Source: Rhizobium sp. ASV20
Lineage (GTDB): Bacteria > Pseudomonadota > Alphaproteobacteria > Rhizobiales > Rhizobiaceae
DNA: 39,506 bases
Reading direction: 5' to 3'
NCBI RefSeq assembly: GCF_016429015.1
Contig: NZ_JAELTU010000059.1
Coordinates: 1 to 39,506, forward strand
Part shown: positions 8,618 to 16,401 of the stretch, piece after piece
How positions within the stretch are numbered: position 1 is the first letter of the stretch
Layout of the letters: each line of letters starts with the position of its first letter
Translations under genes and position numbers: made by a program
The notes under the pieces: generated by a model
Seen by the model: only the letters and a program-made list of their open reading frames with translations
The model's database searches: none
Told to the model about the DNA's origin: nothing

Positions 8618-9595
8618 ATGACGTCTCAACTCGACATGTTCTCCGGAAATCCGCAGGCAGCAAGCCGGCCGCAAACTTCACGGACGCGGTTTCAAAGGGC
8701 CGAGGGCGCCCCGAACGAAGCAGAGATGGTCCGTATCCTTGAGGCAACCGGGCGCTTTCAGATTCTGCGAAAGCTTGAGCCGCGTCACGTGGTTGCAGTT
8801 GCAAGACCGGATTATCCGCTGCAAGGCGTCATCCTTGACACCGAGACCACCGGTCTCGATGCACGCAAGGATGACGTCATTGAGATCGGCCTGATCGGTT
8901 TCACCTTTAACATTGAGGGCGACATCGGCGATGTGACGGCAGTTTATGGTGGGCTGCAACAGCCGAGCGCAGCAATCCCGCACGACATCACCCGGCTGAC
9001 AGGCATCACGGATGCGATGGTCGAGGGCCAGGTTATCGATATGCGCGCGGTGCGGGCTTTGGTCGAGCCCGCAGACCTAATCATCGCCCATAATGCGGGC
9101 TTCGATCGACCTTTCTGCGAGGCCTTGTCGCCGATCTTTGCCCGCAAGGCCTGGGCCTGCTCGAATTCCGAGATCGATTGGGCGATGCGAGGCTACGAAG
9201 GCACCAAGCTCGGCTACCTCATCAATCAGAGCGGCTATTTCCACCTCGGGCACCGCGCCGTCGACGATTGCTTCGCGCTGCTGGAAGTGCTGGACCGCTG
9301 CCGGCCGGATGACGATCGGTCGCCCTTTGCCGAACTTTACGAAGCAAGCACGACATCGCGGGTCCGCATCTTCGCCGAGAATGCACCCTATGATCTCAAG
9401 GACAGGCTCAAGGAAAGAGGCTACCGCTGGTCCGACGGCAGCGACGGCCGGCCGAAATCATGGTGGATCGAAATCGCCGAGGAGGCAGTGGAGGAGGAAC
9501 TGCGGTTTTTGCGGAGCGACATCTATCAATGGCAGGACGCTGACCCGCCGCAGCAGCGGCTGACCGCCTTCGACCGGTTCAGGAGCCGCAAGTAG
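8618..9595 (+). CDS. DnaQ-type 3'-5' exonuclease
   Basis: A DEDDh exonuclease of 325 residues. Exo I is ILDTETTGLD with Asp74 and Glu76, Exo II is HNAGFDRPF at 158-166, and Exo III is HRAVDDCFALL near residue 210. All catalytic acids and the general-base His are present. It is longer than a free DnaQ core; residues 1-60 are a variable N-terminal part and residues about 240-320 form an extra C-terminal segment (LKERGYRWSDG...KSWWIEIAEE). In family terms it trims single-stranded or mismatched 3' ends, in repair or as a proofreader-like nuclease. No polymerase gene is adjacent. The ATG has only a weak AGG site 2 nt upstream; an ATG 18 nt downstream is an alternative start. Confidence 0.85.
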   Translation: MTSQLDMFSGNPQAASRPQTSRTRFQRAEGAPNEAEMVRILEATGRFQILRKLEPRHVVAVARPDYPLQGVILDTETTGLDARKDDVIEIGLIGFTFNIEGDIGDVTAVYGGLQQPSAAIPHDITRLTGITDAMVEGQVIDMRAVRALVEPADLIIAHNAGFDRPFCEALSPIFARKAWACSNSEIDWAMRGYEGTKLGYLINQSGYFHLGHRAVDDCFALLEVLDRCRPDDDRSPFAELYEASTTSRVRIFAENAPYDLKDRLKERGYRWSDGSDGRPKSWWIEIAEEAVEEELRFLRSDIYQWQDADPPQQRLTAFDRFRSRK

Positions 9596-9942
9596 CGTTG
9601 CCGCGAATTTCCTGGACGGAAGCCTTATTGTCGAATGCGAACATCTAAAAGACGGCTTCATGATTTCCAAGACGACCTCGTCTGGTCCCACCCCTGTCTT
9701 TCGCGGAGAATCTCGGGACGCGGACTTTTTATCCATCCGGAACAGGAAATTAGGGCCGGGGAATGCTCGCTAAGCCCCATTCTTTCACATGTCGTTCGCT
9801 CAACCCCTGCCCTTCCTCTACTCGACGCCGATACCCCCAGACCCGCCGCTAGTTCTCGCGGACCGGATCGGCCGCTTTGCGCTGCTGGTCTTCGGGAGCA
9901 GGGTCGCTCGAAGCCGGTAACGGGCCTCGCCGCATTGCAAAC
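9596..9942. other. Stretch between exonuclease and small protein; one possible 43-aa frame
   Basis: No clear gene or terminator. One short frame, 9789-9920 on the plus strand, codes for 43 residues (MSFAQPLPFLYSTPIPPDPP and onward to a GRFALLVFG segment). It reads like protein rather than noise, but it has no ribosome site and no recognised family, so it may be a gene remnant. Confidence 0.3.
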
Positions 9943-9961
9943 TATATCGTAATACGATATA
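9943..9961. promoter_or_regulatory. Perfect palindromic operator candidate
   Basis: TATATCGT-AAT-ACGATATA: two perfect 8-bp arms with a 3-nt centre, lying 21 nt before the ATG of the following small gene and just upstream of its ribosome site. Its AT-rich symmetry in GC-rich DNA and its place suggest a binding site for a dimeric repressor overlapping the promoter. The regulator is unknown. Confidence 0.55.
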
Positions 9962-9982
9962 TTTTGAGCCGGAGGATTTTCT

Positions 9983-10252
9983 ATGACGGAAATGCCGGTC
10001 GAGACAAAGACTGATCTGGAGCTCTTTGCCGAGCGCTTGGCGCGAGGACGCAGAATGAAGCGGCCGCCGCAGCATTCGCCGACCGCCGACGAACTCGGCA
10101 AGCTACAGCAAGAGCTCCAGAGCCGATTGCAATTCGGCCGGATGGATCTCAAGCTTCTTGGATTGGAGTGGCGATATGATCTGGCGCTCTTGCTCGATCA
10201 CATCCGCCATTGGATGCATACGCTGGATCACGATTTCAACCGCAATCGCTGA
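9983..10252 (+). CDS. Small hypothetical protein
   Basis: An 89-residue cytoplasmic protein of no recognised family, charged and mostly helical, with a C-terminal half rich in Leu, Trp and His (KLLGLEWRYDLALLLDHIRH). A GGAGGA ribosome site lies 6 nt before the ATG, and a perfect 8-bp-arm palindrome sits just upstream, so expression is probably controlled by its own dimeric regulator. The protein itself shows no helix-turn-helix that I can identify. The next gene converges on it. Confidence 0.65.
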   Translation: MTEMPVETKTDLELFAERLARGRRMKRPPQHSPTADELGKLQQELQSRLQFGRMDLKLLGLEWRYDLALLLDHIRHWMHTLDHDFNRNR

Positions 10253-10338
10253 CGCGAGAAGATGTCGCATCACATCGATGCTCGTATCATGGGTCTGAAC
10301 GTGCACGCAAACGCCGCTTCGCGCCTGCACTTCACCAA

Positions 10339-10821
10339 CTACATCTCAACCTTCGCATTGTTACCCATGTCGGGACGAGCACCGCTGACCGCCGCCGCGG
10401 CCATCTTGATGTAGCTTATCACGCTGCCGGGACTGTCCCAATATTCGGCGAATGACGGCGTTACTTTCAGAACACGGATAGCCGGATCATCGGCGCTCTC
10501 CCACCATGCCTTGGCAGGCGTCGCCCATAATTCCTTGATCCTCTCGCGGTCGTCCTGAATTTCGGCAATGCCGGACACAGAGACGTATTTCTGCCCCCGG
10601 GATTCCGCAAAGGCGAGGCAAACATTCGCATGGAGCGCGACCTCCTCGTCCTTGTCGCCGGCAACGTCCGTCAGGAAATATACCGCATTCTCGATGCGCT
10701 CCCCATAAGCCGACATTGGCCGTGCCCGCAACTCGCTGCCTATCCGTGTAACGAGCATGCAGAAACCGATCCGTTCAATCAGATCCCACACCTTGCCGAT
10801 ATCGTCGTCCTTATCTGCCAT
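10339..10821 (-). CDS. Pyridoxamine 5'-phosphate oxidase-family protein (general stress protein 26 type)
   Basis: A 160-residue split-barrel flavin-binding protein. The start MADKDDDIGKVWDLIERIGFCMLVTR, followed by ARPMSAYGERIENAVYFLTD and a later ATPAKAWWESADDPAIRVLKVTP, follows the general-stress-protein-26 branch of the PNPOx-like superfamily, which binds FMN or FAD and has no proven substrate. I chose the ATG at 10821 because an AGGAGG site lies 6 nt upstream; a longer frame to 10911 lacks one. It is a single gene facing the small gene at 9983-10252. A stress role is family knowledge, not shown here. Confidence 0.85.
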   Translation of the reverse strand: MADKDDDIGKVWDLIERIGFCMLVTRIGSELRARPMSAYGERIENAVYFLTDVAGDKDEEVALHANVCLAFAESRGQKYVSVSGIAEIQDDRERIKELWATPAKAWWESADDPAIRVLKVTPSFAEYWDSPGSVISYIKMAAAAVSGARPDMGNNAKVEM

Positions 10822-11416
10822 AATCGCCTCCTTCGCTAGAACAATGAAACCAACCGACGCCGGCAATGTTCCAGCTATGACTGGCAGCTCAAGGGCCGCG
10901 TGCGTCCCCACGACGCAGCACGCCTGCCGTCAGAGGAGCTCCTTCGCAGCGCCATGATTCTTAAAAGCCGGCTGGGCAAGCGAGGAGACGCTATGGTCGC
11001 AGTCGCGATTGGTTGGATAGGTCGCAGTCGCGCGTCCCAGGCGCGCCGCCAGAGTGAATGAATCCGGCCTCGCAGGGCGCCCATTCTATAATGCAGACTG
11101 CACGATCGCCGGGGCAGACGGTAATGCCATCACAACGCGGCTCGACAATAGCGGGATTGCCCATGCACCCGCCCCCATCTTACAAGGACATCACAATATA
11201 GCTGAGGAAATTCAATATATAGTTGTCTTTGGCTCGAATTCTTCTCACGTCCATTGAACAATCCATTGTATTGTTGAAACGCAATATCATTGACTAGCCC
11301 GGACCCGCTTGCCTCCGACGCCTCGCCGGGAATGCGTCGCAGCCCGACCATTTGTCGAGCCGCGCCACAGTCGCACCATGAGCCGGGAACACGAAGGCGA
11401 GTGCGGCGTCACCGTT
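10822..11416. other. Gene-free stretch with short repeats and a nested palindrome
   Basis: No believable gene over about 600 nt. It holds a 13-nt direct repeat, GGTCGCAGTCGCG at 10995-11007 and 11020-11032. The 16-mer CGATTGGTTGGATAGG between them (11006-11021) also occurs just before the exonuclease ATG at 8600-8615. At 11257-11275 is a nested inverted repeat (outer AACAAT / ATTGTT, inner ACAAT / ATTGT). Short frames here have no ribosome site. Confidence 0.5.
11257..11275. promoter_or_regulatory. Nested AT-rich inverted repeat
   Basis: Outer arms AACAAT and ATTGTT enclose inner arms ACAAT and ATTGT that share the left half. It sits between a stress-protein gene and the end of the EF-G-like gene, with no gene start close by. 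It might be an operator or a chance feature of an AT-rich patch. Confidence 0.25.
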
Positions 11417-13378
11417 TCAATGTGCCGCGCCTGGTTTCTCCCGCCCCCTCAAAATAGCGTCGGCCTCCTTGCCGTATAGCTCCTCGAAGTGATCGAACGT
11501 CCGGGAAAAATAACCAATGCCTTGCGTCGCCGAGCGCAGCGTTCGCACCAGATCGTCGAGCGCTCCACCTGGAACGAGCGCCCGGAAAATGTCCCATCCC
11601 TTGGCGGTTTCATCACGGTCGAAACCGAGAACCTGACCGTTGAGAGCAGCGACAATCTGTATGAGGTTGCCCGAATAGACCGACGGGATGTGAAATTCGC
11701 TGCGGAATATCGGCTGCATCAAGACGGTCGATCCCTCGGAAAGCGCCTGACGCACCCCCATTTTCGCCGCAGTGCGGAAAGCGTGTTCCGAACTGTCAAC
11801 GGTATGGTGCTGGCCATCGGACAGTGTTACCCCGACATCGATGACTTCGAAGCCCAATGGTCCTTTCTCCATCGCCTCACGCGCGCCCGCTTCGACGGCG
11901 GGCAGGTAATTGCGTGGAACCGCGCCGCCCTTGATGGTTTCGCTAAAAGTAAACCCCTGGCCGCGCTCGTTGGGATGGATGCTCAGCTTCACATCCGCGA
12001 ATTGCCCGGCACCGCCGGTCTGTTTGCGATGGCGGTAATGAACCTCCGATGATTTTGTGATCGTCTCGCGGTAGATCGGGCTGGGCGTTCGGTCGGTGAC
12101 GGAGATATGAAAGACATCGAACAGCGTTCGACAGAGGTCACGCAGATGCACCGGCCCTTGGGCGCGGACGAGCTGAGCGCCCGTGCCCTCTTCCTGCAAA
12201 ACCTTCAGACTGCGATCCGTCTCGGACAGTTTTGCCAGCGTTTCGGAAAGCTTGTTCTCATCGCGTTCGCTGCCCGGGATCAGGATCCTTTCCAGCATCG
12301 GCGTAGGGGGTTTCGTCCAATCAGGAGCGGCGACCACGGCGTCCGGCGTCAATAGTGAGGGGACGGACAGGTGCTCGGACTTGACCGTCGCGAAGACATC
12401 CCCCGGCGCCGGCAGCATCGCGGAACTGGAACGGCCGTTTGCAGGATTTTGTATGGCGCCGAGGCCTGAGCCCCCCAGCAAAGCACCTTGTCGCAGTCCG
12501 TCACCAAGTGCGCGCGCGAGCACGGTCTTGCCGACACTTGGGCGATGATAGGCATGGAAGCTCACGGCCGCCAGCCTGCCTTCCTCGACTGTTTGCGCAA
12601 GAGCAAGACGCTGCCGAAGAACTCCGACCGCCGGCGCCTCGTGGCGCAGTGCCTTCATCAGCCTCATCATGCCGTTGCCGTGACTTGCAGCGCCGATCAG
12701 GACCGGGATAATCCTATTTTCCCTGAGAACCCGCGATGAAATGGCATAGAGTGCGTCGCTGGTTGGCTCGCGGTCCTCGATCAGTTCCTCCAGAAGCCAG
12801 TCATCGAATTCTGACAGGTGTTCCAGGAGTTCTGTGCGCGCGCCGCGTTCGCGTTCGGCGGTGCTTTCGGGGATTGCGATCAGCGCCGACGTCTGTCCTT
12901 CCCGATAGCGCCACGCCCGTTCAGAAATCAGATCGCAACTGCCCACGATTTTGTCGCCCTCGCGGATCGGGATCTGGCGCAGCAAAAGCGTGTGGTTGGC
13001 ATAGTCCTGAAGCGCGGCGATCACGTCCCTCAGCCGCCCTCTCGGTTCGTCCATCCGATTGACGAAGAGAATGCAAGGCGTTCCCGAAGCCTCGATTATC
13101 CGCAGATAGGGCGCCGCGAGCACGGCCTCTTCGGGTGCAGGTGAAACGCACAGGATGCAGGCGTCGCTGGCAAGAAGTGCGTGCTGTGCATGCGCCAAGG
13201 CCTCGTTTGGCCCCGGCGCATCCAGCGCGCACCACGCTTCGTTTCCGAAGGTGAACTCTGTGATGTTCAATCCATAAGGCGAGCTTGATTTTCCCGGCGC
13301 CCCCTCCAGGGAACCGAGCTTTTCCACGACTGTCGATTTTCCGGTCTGCGAGGGTCCAAGCACGGTAAAGCAGCGCAT
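11417..13378 (-). CDS. EF-G-like translational GTPase paralogue (EF-G2 type)
   Basis: A 653-residue protein with the EF-G domain order: GTPase domain (1-260), domain II (about 290-370), domain III, domain IV (SPIYRETITKSSEVHYRHRKQTGGAGQFADVKL near 450-490) and domain V to the end. The P-loop is GPSQTGKST (8-16) and the guanine motif is VNRMD (107-110). The DxxGH motif, however, reads DAPGP (53-57), so the catalytic His of EF-G is replaced by Pro, and the switch I region is short. It therefore differs from the housekeeping fusA product and may hydrolyse GTP slowly or act outside elongation. I chose the ATG at 13378 because GGAGG lies 7 nt upstream; longer starts place that site inside the coding region. 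Confidence 0.85.
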   Translation of the reverse strand: MRCFTVLGPSQTGKSTVVEKLGSLEGAPGKSSSPYGLNITEFTFGNEAWCALDAPGPNEALAHAQHALLASDACILCVSPAPEEAVLAAPYLRIIEASGTPCILFVNRMDEPRGRLRDVIAALQDYANHTLLLRQIPIREGDKIVGSCDLISERAWRYREGQTSALIAIPESTAERERGARTELLEHLSEFDDWLLEELIEDREPTSDALYAISSRVLRENRIIPVLIGAASHGNGMMRLMKALRHEAPAVGVLRQRLALAQTVEEGRLAAVSFHAYHRPSVGKTVLARALGDGLRQGALLGGSGLGAIQNPANGRSSSAMLPAPGDVFATVKSEHLSVPSLLTPDAVVAAPDWTKPPTPMLERILIPGSERDENKLSETLAKLSETDRSLKVLQEEGTGAQLVRAQGPVHLRDLCRTLFDVFHISVTDRTPSPIYRETITKSSEVHYRHRKQTGGAGQFADVKLSIHPNERGQGFTFSETIKGGAVPRNYLPAVEAGAREAMEKGPLGFEVIDVGVTLSDGQHHTVDSSEHAFRTAAKMGVRQALSEGSTVLMQPIFRSEFHIPSVYSGNLIQIVAALNGQVLGFDRDETAKGWDIFRALVPGGALDDLVRTLRSATQGIGYFSRTFDHFEELYGKEADAILRGREKPGAAH

Positions 13379-13856
13379 CGGCATTCCTCCAACTGCCATG
13401 AACACAACTTTCAGCCATCATAGGATGCCCTGAACCGTTGCAATGCGCCAGAGGTGTTCGGTTTCACGGCGCTTTGATCGAGATCTGCATCTAAGGCCGA
13501 TCCATCCAAAGCCTGAGAACGCATCGGCGATTTTGCGATATCTCCGTCTTGTCCAGATCAGCAAGCCATCAATCGGTCCAGTTCGCTTGAGAACGGGCTC
13601 ACGATAGCGTTGAAATGACGCATTTCAACACGAGCGAGAAAGGCGCCTCTTAAAAAGACATTACAAGGTCACTGTCGTTGCGACGCGTTCGGCGAGACCG
13701 TTTGGCCAGAAATGGGGCGCGCGTTCTCAAACCGACACGAGTTATCGGGTAGGGATTCACAGTATTCCATAAGAACTGATAGGCTTTCTTCTCTCGTAGG
13801 ACGCAATCGCGTATTGGTGTAGTCATAAGCAAGACCCAATCGAGCACCGAGGTAAG
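13379..13856. other. Intergenic region between divergent EF-G-like and membrane-protein genes
   Basis: About 480 nt, presumably holding two divergent promoters. The visible structure is a perfect 9-bp-arm palindrome at 13609-13629. No gene or RNA family is recognised. Confidence 0.5.
13609..13629. promoter_or_regulatory. Perfect 9-bp-arm palindrome
   Basis: Arms GTTGAAATG and CATTTCAAC are exact complements around an ACG centre. It lies 227 nt before the membrane-protein gene and 230 nt upstream of the EF-G-like start, midway between two divergent genes. No T-run follows on either strand, so an operator is more likely than a terminator. The binding protein is unknown. Confidence 0.45.
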
Positions 13857-14666
13857 ATGGAATTCGCTTACGGAATGGCATTTCTTATTCTGTTCAGCGC
13901 TAGCGCGCTCGCTGGACTTGCCCTCCGACATCGATTGCCTGACGAGCACTTTTCAAAAGAAAACATGGAGGCCGTCCGCCTTGTCACCAGCCTTCTTGTT
14001 ACCTTCGCCGCTCTAATCTTAAGTCTGCAGCTTTCCAATGCACGATCTTCGTTTGATACGGCTAACTCTGATCGATCGACTTATGCAGCTCGATTGGCCG
14101 GTCTTGATCAATGTCTGCGGGATCTCGGGAATTCCCTGAATTCTGCCAGGCTGGAGCTACGTCAATACACCGCCGCCGTTATCGCCAGCACCTGGCCCAA
14201 CGAAGACAGGCCCAAGGTTGAAGGAATGCCGGATACGACCCACATGGCTTTGCGCGGGGAAAATCCCGCTTTGTCAAAGCTGTTCGACGAAGTTGGAATG
14301 GCACTTGCGTCATATAGCCCGAGTGGCGTGCGGGATTCAGCCGTCTCGAAACGATGCCAGGCTTCATTCGATATGGCTCAGCAGGCGCGCTGGGCCGTGA
14401 TCGAAGACACCCATGCCCGTTCGGGGATCTTCTTTATCATTATCATCGCATTCTGGCTGAGCCTGGTTTTTTTGAGCTTTGGCCTTCAAATTCCCGCTAA
14501 GCGCTTGACTGCTGTTGTTCTGGCGATTGGCGTCGTCTCTATTTCGAGCGTCATGTTCGTAATCGTTGACCTCGACCTACCATACCGGGGCCTCTTCAGC
14601 ATTTCGAGCGCATCGATGCGAGAGGCTCTCAAGGACATGGAGTCATCTGGACCAGGCTCTCAGTGA
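13857..14666 (+). CDS. Four-helix membrane protein, DUF4239-like
   Basis: A 269-residue inner-membrane protein with hydrophobic helices near residues 4-24, 42-62, 188-208 and 216-238 and a roughly 120-residue soluble loop between helices 2 and 3. The order (two helices, a loop that follows ALILSLQLSNARSSFDTANSDRS, two helices) fits the DUF4239 / bestrophin-like family, whose role is unknown. A GAGGTAAG ribosome-like site lies directly before the ATG. It is a single gene with non-coding DNA on both sides; the next genes are on the opposite strand. Confidence 0.75.
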   Translation: MEFAYGMAFLILFSASALAGLALRHRLPDEHFSKENMEAVRLVTSLLVTFAALILSLQLSNARSSFDTANSDRSTYAARLAGLDQCLRDLGNSLNSARLELRQYTAAVIASTWPNEDRPKVEGMPDTTHMALRGENPALSKLFDEVGMALASYSPSGVRDSAVSKRCQASFDMAQQARWAVIEDTHARSGIFFIIIIAFWLSLVFLSFGLQIPAKRLTAVVLAIGVVSISSVMFVIVDLDLPYRGLFSISSASMREALKDMESSGPGSQ

Positions 14667-14925
14667 TGCGATGTCGGTACGGAACGAGTGATCGTGAGCG
14701 CGGCGAAGCCTCCCTTGCAACTGCCTGTAGGCAAGCGGCATCGCTTGTTTCGCCTCTCCGATCTTTTCAGTTTTGGTCAGCTGGAAGTCCGCAACGGGAA
14801 CCGCCAAGCTTAGCCAGAAGGACGACGCTCCTCTTTCCTGGCAAATGTCGGCAAGCCTGATCGTCGAAACGGCCGCGCGCCATGAGGCGGAATAGTCCCC
14901 GAGACCGGTCGTCCCGCGCTCGCCT

Positions 14926-15516
14926 TCACCTTTCGTCATAACGCTCGAGCATGCGACGCAACTGCCTGTTCTGCTTAAGTAATTTAGCAGATAACACCGA
15001 TCTGAGCTCATTAATCTCTCGATCCAATTCAATTGTTTCCTCAAGCGCTGTCTTCTTGGCTTCTGGCCGAGCTGTCGCTTTCGGGACGACCGCGTGCTTG
15101 GATACGTGCTTTTGCGTCGGCCCCGCCTCTGCCTGGCGCTCCTCCTGCTCTGTGGCCGCCGCGCCAACATTTGCTTCCGGGGCGCGTGGCTGAACGATGG
15201 GCGCGGCCGAAGACTGATCGCCGGCATGCGCGGCGTCCTCGGATATCGGCTCCAAGGGAAGCGAATCCGGGCGAAGCAACGGATGGGGCTCATCCGCCGC
15301 AGGTTCAGGCAACCTCACCTGCTCGATGGGTTGGCTGATTTCAGCGGAGGAAACAAGAGTCGATTCTTTTGCCGCACTCGATACGGACTGCGCCGTACCG
15401 ACCTCCACGGCGTCCTGGTCGCCGGCATCAGCTGTGGATGCAGCCGCATCCTCACCGGCGTCCTTGGTCTTTCGGCGCGATGTAAGGTTCTTGATGAGTT
15501 GCCACGGTGATTTCAT
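14926..15516 (-). CDS. Acidic SyrB-like protein with C-terminal coiled coil
   Basis: A 196-residue protein. Residues 1-150 are low-complexity, Ala/Glu/Asp/Pro-rich and acidic after a short basic start (MKSPWQLIKNLTSRRKTK). The last 35 residues form a helical heptad segment (ELDREINELRSVLSAKLL, then KQNRQLRRMLERYDER). This tail aligns with the tail of the neighbouring SyrB-like protein: E-x(2)-N/I-x-LR-x(2)-LS-x-KL-x(3)-N-x(2)-LR-x(2)-L. GGAG lies 8 nt before the ATG at 15516; the GTG just upstream is less likely. Rhizobial SyrB is reported as a regulator linked to exopolysaccharide and symbiosis control; a similar role here is inference. Confidence 0.7.
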   Translation of the reverse strand: MKSPWQLIKNLTSRRKTKDAGEDAAASTADAGDQDAVEVGTAQSVSSAAKESTLVSSAEISQPIEQVRLPEPAADEPHPLLRPDSLPLEPISEDAAHAGDQSSAAPIVQPRAPEANVGAAATEQEERQAEAGPTQKHVSKHAVVPKATARPEAKKTALEETIELDREINELRSVLSAKLLKQNRQLRRMLERYDER

Positions 15517-15565
15517 CACCTATCTCCCGACTCGTTTCCATACGCTATAGTACCGGGCGGGAGAG

Positions 15566-15586
15566 CGGGCTTGCAATGCAAGCCCG
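15566..15586 (+). terminator. Strong hairpin between the two SyrB-like genes
   Basis: Arms CGGGCTTGCA and TGCAAGCCCG are perfect complements around one A (in practice 8-9 bp with a small loop). TCTTTTAG follows on the plus strand and an A-rich stretch precedes it. It lies between the stop of the basic SyrB-like gene and the start of the acidic one, both on the minus strand, so it probably separates their transcripts. The T-run faces the plus strand, so it is better placed to stop antisense transcripts. Confidence 0.5.
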
Positions 15587-15637
15587 TCTTTTAGTCAAGG
15601 CGTAGCTCCAGCTGCCAATTCTGGCGGCGGCTTGCTA

Positions 15638-16069
15638 TCAAGCGAGCCCGAGCTTCTTGCGAAGATCTGCATTCTCGGTGCGCAGCTTTTCCGAGAGTGC
15701 CTTGCGCAGCTTCCGGTTTTCCTCTTCGAGTTTGAGGAGATCGGCAAAGCCATCAGTTTCGTGAGACGAGACTTGCGCTTGCCGTGATGCCGGCTTGGCA
15801 GGTTCGGGTTTTGCTGCCGTTGCTTTCTTTGTCGCAGCGGATGCCTTGGCGGGCGGCGCAACCTTCGAAGGCGCAGCGGCGGCGGCGGCGGCGGATTTCT
15901 TACCCGGACCGCGGGTCCTTTTCACAGGCGCACTCACCGCAGTATCGGCAACTGCTTCCACAGCAACTTTGGGCTTGCGGGGAGCGCGGTTTCTCTTTTC
16001 TTTCGTCTTTGAAGCTGCATCAGCGGATGCAATCTCCGCTGCAGGGGGAATGTTTGTATCATCAGCCAT
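15638..16069 (-). CDS. SyrB-like basic protein
   Basis: A 143-residue protein beginning MADDTNIPPAAEIASADAAS, then a long Lys/Ala/Pro-rich segment (residues about 20-100) with KRTRGPGKK, and a C-terminal helical segment DLLKLEEENRKLRKALSEKL with RTENADLRKKLGLA. This architecture, including the LEEENxxLRK and ENADLRKxLGL motifs, matches SyrB of Sinorhizobium meliloti, about 150 residues. The chosen ATG has GAGGAAC upstream; a longer frame has no ribosome site. The protein carries no classical DNA-binding fold, so the basic region probably contacts nucleic acid while the coiled coil pairs. It is next to an acidic protein with the same tail. Confidence 0.78.
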   Translation of the reverse strand: MADDTNIPPAAEIASADAASKTKEKRNRAPRKPKVAVEAVADTAVSAPVKRTRGPGKKSAAAAAAAPSKVAPPAKASAATKKATAAKPEPAKPASRQAQVSSHETDGFADLLKLEEENRKLRKALSEKLRTENADLRKKLGLA

Positions 16070-16401
16070 GCTTTGTTCCTCAAGGTGCGTAAATTTGCCG
16101 ACTATAGAAGTCGGTATCAATATGCGCGCAAGTCGTTTCAAACTTATTGATGATGATCCGGCAGGCGCCCGCACCCTCGGCAAGCCTCGATGACCCTTAT
16201 TGAAAGCCTCCCAGAATTGAAATCACGGCATCAAAATCCTGAGCGGAAGTCCTCGACATTCCTTACGGCAGCAACGGATCCCTTCGAGCAAAACCATCAT
16301 CATGGCCGATCCGGCACGATGAGCGCCTCTCCGCGAACCGAAATATCGCCTGCATATTCTCTCGATGCGAGAGCCGATGAACTCGCGAGCCTTGCGCAAG
16401 C
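16070..16401. other. Intergenic region between SyrB-like and MFS genes
   Basis: About 330 nt upstream of the SyrB-like gene and downstream of the exporter gene, both on the minus strand. A plus-strand frame runs through it (16190-16492) but has no ribosome site, runs into the exporter gene and does not resemble a known protein. No repeat or RNA family seen. Confidence 0.45.

Noticed and set aside
9739..9770. EcfG-type general-stress promoter (GGAAC with a distal CGTT)
   Set aside because: GGAAC is present but no CGTT stands at the required 16-17 nt spacing.
11054..11257. A 67-residue plus-strand gene
   Set aside because: No ribosome site, no family resemblance and it lies in a repeat-bearing intergenic stretch.
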